Shown piece by piece: positions 1 through 5,156 of a stretch of DNA of 5,559 bases. The translations under genes and the position numbers were made by a program. The notes under the pieces were generated by a model. The model was not told where the DNA came from. It did not search any database and saw only the letters and a program-made list of their open reading frames with translations. Origin of the DNA: Anaerolineae bacterium (lineage in GTDB: Bacteria > Chloroflexota > Anaerolineae > Promineifilales > Promineifilaceae); contig JANQSK010000204.1 in NCBI GenBank assembly GCA_028284105.1, forward strand, positions 1 through 5,559, given 5' to 3'. The stretch's first letter is position 1; each line of letters begins with the position of its first letter.

Positions 1-102
1 CATCTGCCAGCCACCTAAGTTAGCTTTGGCCACACCCGCATTTTCGGCTTTTTCAGCCATTTCGGGGGGAAGGAGGGCGTTAAATGAATTAAATTCGGTC
101 AC
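1..102 (-). CDS. Formate/nitrite transporter (FNT/FocA family), N-terminal fragment
   Basis: Only the first 34 codons are in the window; the gene continues past the left edge. The translation includes LLPPEMAEKAENAGVAKANL. This matches the amphipathic N-terminal segment of FNT channels (the 'PPE-A-A--AGV-KA' pattern before the first membrane helix), which move formate, nitrite or related small anions across the inner membrane. The reading frame is closed by a stop at 115-117, and the only usable start before the conserved segment is GTG at 100-102, with a weak AAGAG-like ribosome site in front. The gap to the preceding histidine-kinase-like gene is 12 bases, so the two are probably co-transcribed. 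The substrate cannot be told from this fragment. The family call rests on a short motif, so it is good but not certain. Confidence 0.72.
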   Translation of the reverse strand, partial: MTEFNSFNALLPPEMAEKAENAGVAKANLGGWQM

Positions 103-114
103 TCGTTGATTCTC

Positions 115-597
115 TTATTGGTTTTGAAGATATTCGCGCAATTGAAATATGGCTTGATTTAAGGCTGTTTCCGTTTTCCCAATTTGAACGGCCGTTTCTG
201 GCGGAAGCTCTGGATTTTCAGCTCGAAATGAATCGAGGAGCAGGGAAGCAGCAAATAAGACCTGAATCGAATTGTCATGGAGTTGTCGTCCGTTGTCAAT
301 TTCTGCGCGCGCTTGGTTTAAAATCCTAGCCTGAAATTCGGCCGTGTCCTTCTCGTCAAGCCATCGTTCTAAGAAATATAAAATAATTAAAGCAAACAGG
401 GGCCCAATCGTGCCAAAAATGATTAAATCAGCCAGTGTGCGAAATAGCACACCTTGTTCTTCATAAAGCCAACTTGCTGGACCCAACTCATAAAAAATAA
501 CTAAAACCGTGAGAAGGAGTGGGACGAGCCAGCGGAGCGTCGGAAGATGAACCCGTAATTTATTTTGTATCGTTGAAAGATTTTGTTTGAAACTCAA
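115..597 (-). CDS. Membrane protein with HisKA_3-like phosphoacceptor domain, no ATPase domain
   Basis: This 160-residue protein has two predicted transmembrane helices (about residues 21-41 and 54-77). They are followed by a helical region with the motif RQLHDNSIQ around His107, then a second helix (about 138-158). That arrangement resembles the dimerisation/phosphoacceptor (HisKA_3) domain of NarL-type sensor kinases, where the LHD histidine is phosphorylated. The family normally continues with a HATPase_c domain, but here the frame stops right after the second DHp helix, so the protein cannot phosphorylate itself unaided. It may be a partner or decoy of a separate kinase, or a remnant. The start is TTG at 595-597, supported by AAGGAG at 607-612 with a 9-base spacer; no in-frame ATG lies nearby. 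It sits directly before an FNT transporter gene. The biological role is unknown. Confidence 0.7.
   Translation of the reverse strand: MSFKQNLSTIQNKLRVHLPTLRWLVPLLLTVLVIFYELGPASWLYEEQGVLFRTLADLIIFGTIGPLFALIILYFLERWLDEKDTAEFQARILNQARAEIDNGRQLHDNSIQVLFAASLLLDSFRAENPELPPETAVQIGKTETALNQAIFQLREYLQNQ
187..196. repeat. AACGGCCGTT palindrome
   Basis: Perfect 10-bp palindrome inside the kinase-like gene, read as Thr-Ala-Val (residues 135-137). It is one of four perfect copies in the window. A variant, TTCGGCCGTG, lies at 337-346 in the same gene and is read Thr-Ala-Glu. Confidence 0.8.
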
Positions 598-606
598 AAT
601 AAATAT

Positions 607-612
607 CTCCTT
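607..612 (-). promoter_or_regulatory. Ribosome binding site supporting a TTG start
   Basis: AAGGAG on the minus strand lies 9 bases before TTG at 595-597. It is the main reason for accepting this non-ATG start for the kinase-like gene. Confidence 0.7.
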
Positions 613-617
613 AAATC

Positions 618-654
618 AAGTGAATCTTAAAGACGGGGACAAATGCATTCACTT
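618..654. repeat. 8-bp inverted repeat in the leader of the kinase-like gene
   Basis: AAGTGAAT (618-625) and ATTCACTT (647-654) are perfect inverted copies separated by 21 bases, just upstream of the ribosome site at 607-612. It could be an operator or a leader hairpin that influences translation. The stem is AT-rich and the loop long, so an mRNA structure would be weak. The function is not known. Confidence 0.4.
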
Positions 655-668
655 AATGATAAGAGGAA

Positions 669-698
669 CCCGTCGCAAGCAATTGGCGCTGCGACGGG
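669..698 (-). terminator. GC-rich hairpin, possible terminator or leader structure
   Basis: CCCGTCGCA (669-677) and TGCGACGGG (690-698) form a perfect 9-bp stem with a 12-base loop. On the minus strand it is followed by TTCCTCTTATC, a T-rich but interrupted tract. It could be a back-up terminator for the sulfur-gene unit or an attenuator-like leader element of the kinase-like/FNT unit. The long loop and broken T tract make the terminator call uncertain. Confidence 0.4.
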
Positions 699-842
699 CG
701 AAAGAAGAAGGAATGAAAGTGAGGCTTCTAGAAATGATCTTCCTTAACGGATGACCCAAGAATTGAATGTCCCAGTTTCAATTTTTTCCTAAAAGCATCC
801 TACACATCATACTTTTTAAAATGTTTCCAATACAGTGCTATA

Positions 843-863
843 TGTCATCTAAATCATGTGACA
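843..863. promoter_or_regulatory. Weak CRP/FNR-like inverted repeat (TGTCA-N11-TGACA)
   Basis: TGTCA (843-847) and TGACA (859-863) are inverted copies centred on 853. The half-sites resemble those of the stronger palindrome at 3136-3153 and the cluster at 5081-5156. The 11-base spacing is longer than a classical CRP site, so this is only a candidate operator for the downstream kinase-like/FNT unit. Confidence 0.25.
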
Positions 864-885
864 CTCATCAATGGGAGGAGTGAAA

Positions 886-911
886 CCCTAAAGCCTCAGC
901 TTTTTGAAGGG
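886..911 (-). terminator. Possible weak terminator after the DsrE-like gene
   Basis: CCCT/AGGG and AAAGC/GCTTT pair around a TGAG loop (896-898 region), with a four-base bulge on one side. The structure starts 8 bases beyond the TAG stop of the DsrE-like gene. On the minus strand it is followed by TTTCACTCC rather than a clean T run. The position is right for ending the sulfur-gene transcript, but the structure is weak. Confidence 0.35.
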
Positions 912-918
912 ATTTGTT

Positions 919-1404
919 CTAAATAAAGATAATCTGGGCATCTTCACTCATTTCCATGAAGTCAGTTGCACCAACAACGCCTTCTACGCGGTCATAAATG
1001 TCGTTTTCATTCATCAGATGCATATCTTCAAACATGTCGACCGACATCTTACAAGCGTACAACTTGCCACCTGCATCACTAATCATTTCAAGAAACTCTT
1101 CGACTTCAGGAAAGTCAAGCTTTGAAATTTCTCGCTTCATAACGGCCGTTGCCACATTAGTCATGCCGGGTAAGCCACCAACCGCATTTGGAATAGGCAT
1201 ACTGGGGTTCCCAATAGGCACAAATTTCAGATTATTCATCTTCCGTTTATTGATCATATCGAGACCCCAAAACGTGAAGAAGACCGTCACATCAATGCCT
1301 TCCATCAACGCGGCATTGGCTAATACCAGCCCTGGATATGCCATATCCAATGAGCCTTTTGAACAAATAATGCTTAATTTACGCGTTTTTTCGTCATCAA
1401 ACAT
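919..1404 (-). CDS. DsrE-family protein (DsrE2/DsrE3-like, COG2210 type)
   Basis: This 161-residue soluble alpha/beta protein has the hallmarks of the DsrE/DsrF/DrsH-like superfamily. An N-terminal strand carries KLSIICSKGSLDMAYPGL with Cys14, followed by the VTVFFTFWGLD strand (about 39-49). A Gly/Pro-rich loop comes next (65-80), and then the conserved LYACKMSVDM motif with Cys118. In DsrE2/DsrE3 proteins the cysteine of this C-x-M-S motif is the persulfide-carrying residue of sulfur relay systems, in the cytoplasm. The start ATG at 1402-1404 is set by AAGGAG with a good spacer. It lies 68 bases after the TusE-like gene in the same direction, as the last gene of a three-gene sulfur unit with the SQR-like oxidoreductase. 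The likely role is accepting or donating sulfane sulfur; the exact partner is inferred. Confidence 0.83.
   Translation of the reverse strand: MFDDEKTRKLSIICSKGSLDMAYPGLVLANAALMEGIDVTVFFTFWGLDMINKRKMNNLKFVPIGNPSMPIPNAVGGLPGMTNVATAVMKREISKLDFPEVEEFLEMISDAGGKLYACKMSVDMFEDMHLMNENDIYDRVEGVVGATDFMEMSEDAQIIFI
1141..1150. repeat. AACGGCCGTT palindrome
   Basis: Perfect copy inside the DsrE-like gene, read as Thr-Ala-Val (residues 86-88). Confidence 0.8.
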
Positions 1405-1472
1405 GAGATTTCTCCTTAGTAGAAGTATGGGAAAATGTTTGCACTAATCAGAACAATCGGGATTCGATTTTC

Positions 1473-1790
1473 TTAGATGCACCCACTTGGTTTCCCTAAA
1501 CCAGAAACATAAGCGACCTTTTTGGCTGGACCTTTTGGAAAGAGTTTATAAAGCTCTTTGGTGGGAACCCCACCGACTTTCATAATCCGGCGCAATGTCG
1601 GGGAATCACCTCGTTCTTCAAAATCTTCACGACAGAACTCGATGACTTTCCAGTGACGATCCGTCAAAGGGGTGATTCCAATTTCGGCTGCTAATATCTC
1701 AGCGATCATTTTGTTCCATTCATCTGGGTTACTCATAAACCCCTGTTCGTCAAAATGTACAGTTGTTCCTGCTATTTCTCGTACACTCAT
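1473..1790 (-). CDS. tusE: DsrC/TusE-family sulfur carrier with only C-terminal CysA
   Basis: This 105-residue protein has the full DsrC/TusE fold length and signatures. They include FDEQGFMSNPDEW near the N-terminus, LTDRHWKVIEFCREDF (42-57), PTLRRIMK and the flexible C-terminal arm ending LGKPSGCI. The penultimate residue Cys104 is the universal CysA that carries sulfur as a persulfide. The second redox cysteine of true DsrC, 11 residues earlier, is replaced by Ala93. This points to a TusE-like relay role rather than a DsrAB trisulfide substrate. Cys53 is also present. The start ATG at 1788-1790 follows GGGAGG at a good distance. It lies 18 bases after the SQR-like gene and before the DsrE-like gene, so the three are almost certainly one transcript. 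The symbol is by family resemblance; no tRNA-thiolation partners are visible. Confidence 0.85.
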   Translation of the reverse strand: MSVREIAGTTVHFDEQGFMSNPDEWNKMIAEILAAEIGITPLTDRHWKVIEFCREDFEERGDSPTLRRIMKVGGVPTKELYKLFPKGPAKKVAYVSGLGKPSGCI

Positions 1791-1808
1791 TGTTGCCTCC
1801 CAAAGTTG

Positions 1809-3047
1809 TTAAGTTTTAGGTAAAACCTTGCCATTCATGGACATCTGAGCTGGAAGTGGAATATGCCTTCCTCGTAACAAAAGATTCCAGTACACCCATT
1901 TAAATGCCATCTTTCCCCAATGATTGAGCTTTGATTCTTTGAGCAAATTCATTGGGCCAACATAGGCAAATGGGAATTTGCCGGGCAAAGGTTCTGTGTC
2001 GTAGTTAAAATCGATTAAGAGGGCTTTGTTAAAGCCAGTTTCCACAAAGCAGTTTGCATGACCATCAAACGTTGGCAGCATGGGCTTGCCTTCGATATAG
2101 CGCAGGAAATTGTCGACAAAAAGGTCGATTGCAAAGTGAGCCACTGAGCCAGCTTTAGAGGTTGGCACAGCCGCTGCATCACCTAACGCGAAGATATTGT
2201 CATACTGCGTTGATCTAAAGGTATGTTTGTCCACCGGAACATGATTGAGTTCATCCCCAAGGCCTGAAATTGCGATGTAGTCGGCACCCATATTGACGGG
2301 AATCGTCACGAGTAAATCGTAGTTCACTTCTTCCTCATCATAAGAGACGAGTCGTTTGCCTTCTCCATCAACATGTTCGGTATAAAATTCAGCAACAAGA
2401 TTGATGTTTTTTTCTTTTAAGGTGTGCCCAAGCTTTTCTGCAGCTATAGGTTTGGTGAACGCCGCTGGCAGTGGAGTGACATAGGTCAACTCAACTCTGT
2501 CGCGGATTCCTTTTTTGGTGAAATACCAATCTGCTAAAAAGATAAACTCTAATGGGGCTACGGGGCATTTAATAGGCATTTCCATGATGTTGACTACCAA
2601 ATGTCCACCTCCCCAATGTTCGAGCTTATTGGCTAAGTGCACAGCCCCTTCTAACGTGTAAAAATCATGAATGGTGTTTCGCCACTCTTTGTTATCAAGC
2701 CCTGGCGTTTCGTCGGGGCGAGGATGTGTGCCTGTGGCGATGACGAGGGCATCGTAGGGCATCCTCACACCTCCCTCAAGGATCACACCATTATTTTCGG
2801 CATCAACCCGCATAATGTGTGATTTGATGAAAGTGACGCCATCTGGAATAAATCGTTTTTTTGGCTGAATGACATCTTTGGTTCTGTAGATACCAAAAGG
2901 CATAAATAAAAGCCCTGGCTGATAAACATGAACTGGATCTTCATCAACAATTGTGATTTGCCAATCTTTTTTATCGAGCTTGGACCGTAATTTGTTTACT
3001 AGTGTGGTGCCAGCGGTGCCAGCTCCCAATATAAGTAAGCGTTTCAT
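1809..3047 (-). CDS. Sulfide:quinone oxidoreductase-like FAD/NAD(P)-binding enzyme
   Basis: The 412-residue product starts with a Rossmann motif (LLILGAGTAGT, residues 4-14). It has ATGTHPRP at 104-111 and the second FAD motif NIFALGDAAAVPTSKAG (284-300). These are the disulfide-oxidoreductase/SQR family marks. Two cysteines, Cys161 in MPIKCPVAPLE and Cys333 in ANCFVETG, match the essential redox pair of sulfide:quinone reductases. The third SQR cysteine (equivalent of Cys128) is absent. The C-terminal WGKMAFKWVYWNLLLRG (377-393) looks like the amphipathic membrane anchor through which such enzymes deliver electrons to quinone. The frame stays open to 3122, but AGGGAG at 3054-3059 in front of ATG 3045-3047 fixes this start, directly before the dinucleotide-binding strand. 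It leads the unit with TusE- and DsrE-like genes, so its product sulfur may feed them. An NDH-2-like relative or another SQR-like subfamily is possible. Confidence 0.8.
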   Translation of the reverse strand: MKRLLILGAGTAGTTLVNKLRSKLDKKDWQITIVDEDPVHVYQPGLLFMPFGIYRTKDVIQPKKRFIPDGVTFIKSHIMRVDAENNGVILEGGVRMPYDALVIATGTHPRPDETPGLDNKEWRNTIHDFYTLEGAVHLANKLEHWGGGHLVVNIMEMPIKCPVAPLEFIFLADWYFTKKGIRDRVELTYVTPLPAAFTKPIAAEKLGHTLKEKNINLVAEFYTEHVDGEGKRLVSYDEEEVNYDLLVTIPVNMGADYIAISGLGDELNHVPVDKHTFRSTQYDNIFALGDAAAVPTSKAGSVAHFAIDLFVDNFLRYIEGKPMLPTFDGHANCFVETGFNKALLIDFNYDTEPLPGKFPFAYVGPMNLLKESKLNHWGKMAFKWVYWNLLLRGRHIPLPAQMSMNGKVLPKT

Positions 3048-3053
3048 CTCAAT

Positions 3054-3059
3054 CTCCCT
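3054..3059 (-). promoter_or_regulatory. Ribosome binding site fixing the SQR-like start
   Basis: AGGGAG on the minus strand lies 6 bases before ATG at 3045-3047. The upstream alternative ATG at 3120-3122 has no comparable site, would add 25 residues before the Rossmann strand, and would place the palindrome at 3100-3109 inside the gene. Confidence 0.75.
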
Positions 3060-3086
3060 TGAGAAAATAATCATTTCATTACCTGT

Positions 3087-3113
3087 AGAATAGGGGAGCA
3101 ACGGCCGTTTCAA
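3087..3113 (-). promoter_or_regulatory. Possible promoter of the sulfur-gene unit
   Basis: Minus-strand TTGAAA (3113-3108) and TATTCT (3092-3087) resemble -35 and -10 boxes. The 15-base spacer is short and contains most of an AACGGCCGTT palindrome. If transcription starts near 3080, the palindrome at 3136-3153 would be centred about 64 bases upstream, close to the class I activator position known for CRP-type regulators. This is suggestive only. Confidence 0.3.
3100..3109. repeat. AACGGCCGTT palindrome in a non-coding position
   Basis: Perfect copy upstream of the SQR-like gene. It is the only copy outside a called gene, and it overlaps the spacer of the possible promoter at 3087-3113. Confidence 0.75.
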
Positions 3114-3135
3114 TAGTGACATTCTGCATCTGATC

Positions 3136-3153
3136 TTTGTGATTTGTCACAAA
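3136..3153. promoter_or_regulatory. CRP/FNR-family-like operator (TTTGTGA-N4-TCACAAA)
   Basis: TTTGTGA (3136-3142) and TCACAAA (3147-3153) form a perfect 7-bp inverted repeat with spacer TTTG. The half-site TGTGA is the classic CRP-type recognition core, although the spacer is 4 rather than 6; FNR-type sites use a 4-base spacer with a TTGAT core. It sits between the terminator of the CBS/Usp unit and the SQR-like gene, about 90 bases before its start codon, and shares three bases with the terminator's T tract. A hybrid-specificity CRP/FNR regulator is the best guess. Confidence 0.5.
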
Positions 3154-3185
3154 AAAAACCAGTATCTGAGACCAGATACCGGTTT
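3151..3185 (-). terminator. Strong intrinsic terminator of the Usp-CBS-CBS unit
   Basis: On the minus strand CCGGTATCTG-GTCT-CAGATACTGG folds into a 10-bp stem with one G-U pair and a 4-base loop (3159-3182). It is followed at once by eight T residues (3158-3151), and outer A-T pairs extend the stem. It lies 55 bases after the stop of the second CBS gene and before the SQR-like gene, separating two transcription units. The opposite strand has only a short T run, so the signal looks one-directional. Confidence 0.88.
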
Positions 3186-3240
3186 ATAGTAATTTCGAGA
3201 TGTATTCTTGAGCTGAAGACGTTTATCAATAAAACTCCTT

Positions 3241-3678
3241 TTATGACATCAAGTCAACGAGCATTGAATTACGATAATGCTTAGTGGCATGATCTAAGAA
3301 ATCAGTCACGGTCACAATCCCTACAAGGATTTCTTCTTCGACAACAGGCAAGGCGCCAAACTTATAAATGCTCAACATTTCTGTGGCGATATAAGCGGGC
3401 GTGTCAGGTGACACGGTGAGTGGATCGCGTGTCATCATGCTTTCAGCAAAAATCTTATCGAGAAGCTCAACGTTTTCCTTACGTTCTTGCGAAATGAAGG
3501 GTGAATTTAATACAAATCGAACATCCCTATCGGTCACGATTCCCAAGAGCTTGCCATCCTCAACAACGGGTAATTGGCGACACCCTTCTCGTTTCATGAG
3601 CTCAAGGATACGAGATAGCGTTGTCTCAGGTGAAATCGTTTTTGGATTAACGGTCATAAAATCATTTACGGTAAACAT
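3241..3678 (-). CDS. CBS-domain pair protein (second of two tandem copies)
   Basis: This 145-residue protein is a stand-alone Bateman module. CBS1 covers about residues 5-60, with FMTVNPKTISPETT and LLGIVTDRDVR. CBS2 covers about 78-135, with MMTRDPLTVSPDT, GALPVVE and VGIVTVTDFL. The GIVTxxD segments are the adenosine-nucleotide-contacting motifs of CBS pairs, so it may sense AMP/ATP or a similar ligand; no catalytic domain is attached. The ATG start (3676-3678) lies only 7 bases after the stop of the neighbouring CBS gene, and its GAGG ribosome site overlaps that stop, implying translational coupling. It is similar throughout to the upstream copy (3686-4108), consistent with an old tandem duplication. 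It is the last gene of its unit, ahead of the terminator at 3151-3185. The target protein is unknown. Confidence 0.88.
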   Translation of the reverse strand: MFTVNDFMTVNPKTISPETTLSRILELMKREGCRQLPVVEDGKLLGIVTDRDVRFVLNSPFISQERKENVELLDKIFAESMMTRDPLTVSPDTPAYIATEMLSIYKFGALPVVEEEILVGIVTVTDFLDHATKHYRNSMLVDLMS

Positions 3679-3685
3679 CTCTACC

Positions 3686-4108
3686 TCACATCTTGATTAA
3701 ATAGTTGAGAAAGTCAGTCGTGGTGACAATGCCCACAATCATGCCATCTTCAACAACAGGTAATGCCCCAATTTTGTAAACAACAAGCAGTTCCGCAGCT
3801 CGTTGAATGGGTGTCGTTGGTGACACCGTTTTAGGGTTTGTCGTCATGTAACCTTCAATTTTTAAGCGGTCGAGCCGTGAATCGTTTCCCCATGAGATTG
3901 AATCCATTGAGGGTTCATTCAGGGCTAAGCGTAAATCTCGGTCTGTAATAATGCCGACGAGTTTACCGCTATCAACAACCGGCAATTGCCGAATGTTGTG
4001 GTTTTTCATGAGCTTGAACACGTGGCGTAACGACGAGTCCGGGCGAATAATTCTTGGTGAGCGAGTCATAATTTCGCTAATGGTGAGTTGGTTCATAATA
4101 ACGTCCAT
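3686..4108 (-). CDS. CBS-domain pair protein (first of two tandem copies)
   Basis: This 140-residue stand-alone CBS pair has CBS1 at about residues 10-65, with IMTRSPRIIRPDSS, RQLPVVDSGKLVGIITDRDLR. CBS2 is at about 85-138, with YMTTNPKTVSPTTP, GALPVVEDGMIVGIVTTTDFL. The paired VGI(I/V)TxxD motifs are typical of adenine-nucleotide binding in Bateman modules, suggesting an energy- or redox-state sensor in the cytoplasm. The start ATG 4106-4108 is supported by AGGAGG five bases upstream. It follows the Usp gene by 30 bases and precedes the second CBS gene by 7, so all three are probably one operon. Usp and CBS genes often travel together in stress- or anaerobiosis-related loci. The precise ligand and partner cannot be read from sequence. 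Confidence 0.88.
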   Translation of the reverse strand: MDVIMNQLTISEIMTRSPRIIRPDSSLRHVFKLMKNHNIRQLPVVDSGKLVGIITDRDLRLALNEPSMDSISWGNDSRLDRLKIEGYMTTNPKTVSPTTPIQRAAELLVVYKIGALPVVEDGMIVGIVTTTDFLNYLIKM

Positions 4109-4138
4109 TCCATCCTCCTGTTGAGACTGTTGGATTAT

Positions 4139-5059
4139 TTATTCATTTAATTCAGATAGTGGTGGTCTCACAACTAGTAAAGCGCATTGCGCCGACCGTA
4201 AGACTTTTTCAGTGACGCTGCCATAAAGCCAGCGACGAAGTCCTGTTCGCCCATGTGTGGTTAAAACAGCCACGTCGATATCGTTTCGCTCGATATGATC
4301 GAGAATCGAACCAGCAACCTGGCCAATTTTAGGAGCAATGTTCACTTCATCATCAAGAATGGCTTGAACATTTTTAGCCGTTTCAACTAAATAATTTTCA
4401 GTCCGATGATAGTAATCACCAACCGTCACATCGCCTAAACCGGGCTCTAACTCATCAAGCATACTCACGTAACCTGGATCGAGGTCTCTTGCTGTTTCAA
4501 CACTCAACAACGTAACTTTTGATCCCAATTGTTTAGCAAGCTCTACGCCTGGAGTGAGGGCATATTCTGAGATAGGTGAGCCGTCTAAGGTAATAAGCAT
4601 TTTGTTTAATTGAGTAGGTTTCCGAATGACGAGAACGGGACAAGGTGCTTGGCGCAGCACGCGTTCGGTGACGCTGCCCATGACCCATCGAGAAACGCCT
4701 GATCGGCCATGAGTTGACATAATTATTAAATCAGCTTCCTCGTCAACGGCCGTATCTAAAATAACACCAGCCGCTTCCCCTTCAACCACTTTAATTCTTG
4801 CTGTTACCTCATTGGGAACATATTCTTGTCTTACCGAATGAAGGTAAGTGGATAATGCAGATTGTGAATGGGGGTGAGGACGCTCAAACACTTCGACAGC
4901 TGCCCCACCCGGTGTGGCCGTGGCAACCACCATTTGTGTGTGGGCTACACTGAGTAAAAGCAACTCAGCATTGGCTTGTTTTGCTAAATAGAATGCGTTG
5001 GCTAACGCTTGTTCAGCTAGTTCTGATCCATCTAATGGCACTAAAATCTTCTTAAACAT
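4139..5059 (-). CDS. Tandem-domain universal stress protein (UspA family)
   Basis: The 306-residue product carries two Usp domains. Domain 1 (about 1-147) has KILVPLDGS with Asp10, and STHGRSGVSRWVMGSVTERV ending in CPVLVIR. Domain 2 (about 152-298) has MLITLDGS with Asp159, and TTHGRTGLRRWLYGSVTEKV ending in CALLVVR. The G-x9-GS part of the Usp ATP-binding motif is intact in both (G118...G128-S129 and G270...G280-S281). The usual first glycine is Ser115 or Thr267. ATP binding and a stress or energy role are therefore likely. The frame is open to 5086, but AAGGAGGAG at 5063-5071 places the true start at ATG 5057-5059, immediately before the first beta strand. It heads the Usp-CBS-CBS unit, with two CBS sensors downstream. 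The specific stress is unknown. Confidence 0.92.
   Translation of the reverse strand: MFKKILVPLDGSELAEQALANAFYLAKQANAELLLLSVAHTQMVVATATPGGAAVEVFERPHPHSQSALSTYLHSVRQEYVPNEVTARIKVVEGEAAGVILDTAVDEEADLIIMSTHGRSGVSRWVMGSVTERVLRQAPCPVLVIRKPTQLNKMLITLDGSPISEYALTPGVELAKQLGSKVTLLSVETARDLDPGYVSMLDELEPGLGDVTVGDYYHRTENYLVETAKNVQAILDDEVNIAPKIGQVAGSILDHIERNDIDVAVLTTHGRTGLRRWLYGSVTEKVLRSAQCALLVVRPPLSELNE
4745..4754. repeat. AACGGCCGTA, near-perfect copy of the palindrome
   Basis: Nine of ten bases match the palindrome. It lies in the Usp gene and is read as Thr-Ala-Val (residues 103-105). Confidence 0.65.
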
Positions 5060-5062
5060 GGT

Positions 5063-5071
5063 CTCCTCCTT
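5063..5071 (-). promoter_or_regulatory. Ribosome binding site fixing the Usp start
   Basis: Minus-strand AAGGAGGAG ends 3 bases before ATG 5057-5059. This makes the 9-residue longer start at 5084-5086, which has no ribosome site in front, unlikely. Confidence 0.8.
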
Positions 5072-5080
5072 GGGATTGTT

Positions 5081-5156
5081 TGTCATACAAAAAGTATGTC
5101 AGAGGAGGCCGGATGAGCGAAGTGACAAAAGGCAAGAAAGTCATTGACAAATGTCA
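5081..5156. promoter_or_regulatory. Cluster of TGTCA/TGACA repeats upstream of the Usp gene
   Basis: Five TGTCA or TGACA pentamers occur in 76 bases (5081, 5097, 5123, 5145 and 5152). They form two inverted repeats: TGACA-AA-TGTCA at 5145-5156, and an imperfect TGTCATAC-N5-GTATGTCA at 5081-5101. The 11-mer TGTCATACAAA is also repeated directly at 5081-5091 and 5152-5162. This fills the gap between the upstream gene's stop and the Usp gene, where its promoter should lie, so a regulator binding at several sites is plausible. No clear -35/-10 pair was found. Confidence 0.45.

Larger units (their letters stand above)
598..918. other. Gene-free region with several inverted repeats
   Basis: These 321 bases separate the DsrE-like gene from the kinase-like gene. 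I see no convincing coding frame on either strand. The region holds a possible terminator just after the DsrE-like stop (886-911), a TGTCA/TGACA inverted repeat (843-863), a GC-rich 9-bp hairpin (669-698), an 8-bp inverted repeat (618-654) and the ribosome binding site of the TTG-started gene (607-612). The promoter of the downstream kinase-like/FNT unit is probably here. I could not place convincing -35 and -10 boxes. Confidence 0.6.

Noticed and set aside
761..787. AATTGAA/TTCAATT hairpin followed by a T run on the plus strand
   Set aside because: It resembles a plus-strand terminator, but the stem is AT-only apart from one G-C pair, and no plus-strand gene leads into it.
806..840. Minus-strand TATGAT as a -10 box for the kinase-like/FNT unit
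   Set aside because: No acceptable -35 sits 16-18 bases upstream, and the TGTCA repeat is not at a standard activator distance.
904..1125. Plus-strand open frame of 73 codons
   Set aside because: It lies opposite the DsrE-like gene, shows no family features and has no ribosome site; it is a shadow frame.
998..1447. Plus-strand open frame of 149 codons
   Set aside because: It is antisense to the DsrE-like gene, which has clear conserved motifs; the translation has no recognisable domain.
3048..3122. 25-residue N-terminal extension of the SQR-like enzyme
   Set aside because: No ribosome site precedes the ATG at 3120-3122, while a strong one fixes ATG 3045-3047, right before the Rossmann motif.
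3401..3700. Plus-strand open frame of 99 codons
   Set aside because: It is antisense to the second CBS gene, with Ser/Thr-rich low-information translation; a shadow frame.
5060..5086. 9-residue N-terminal extension of the universal stress protein
   Set aside because: The extension would run through the AAGGAGGAG ribosome site and lacks one of its own.
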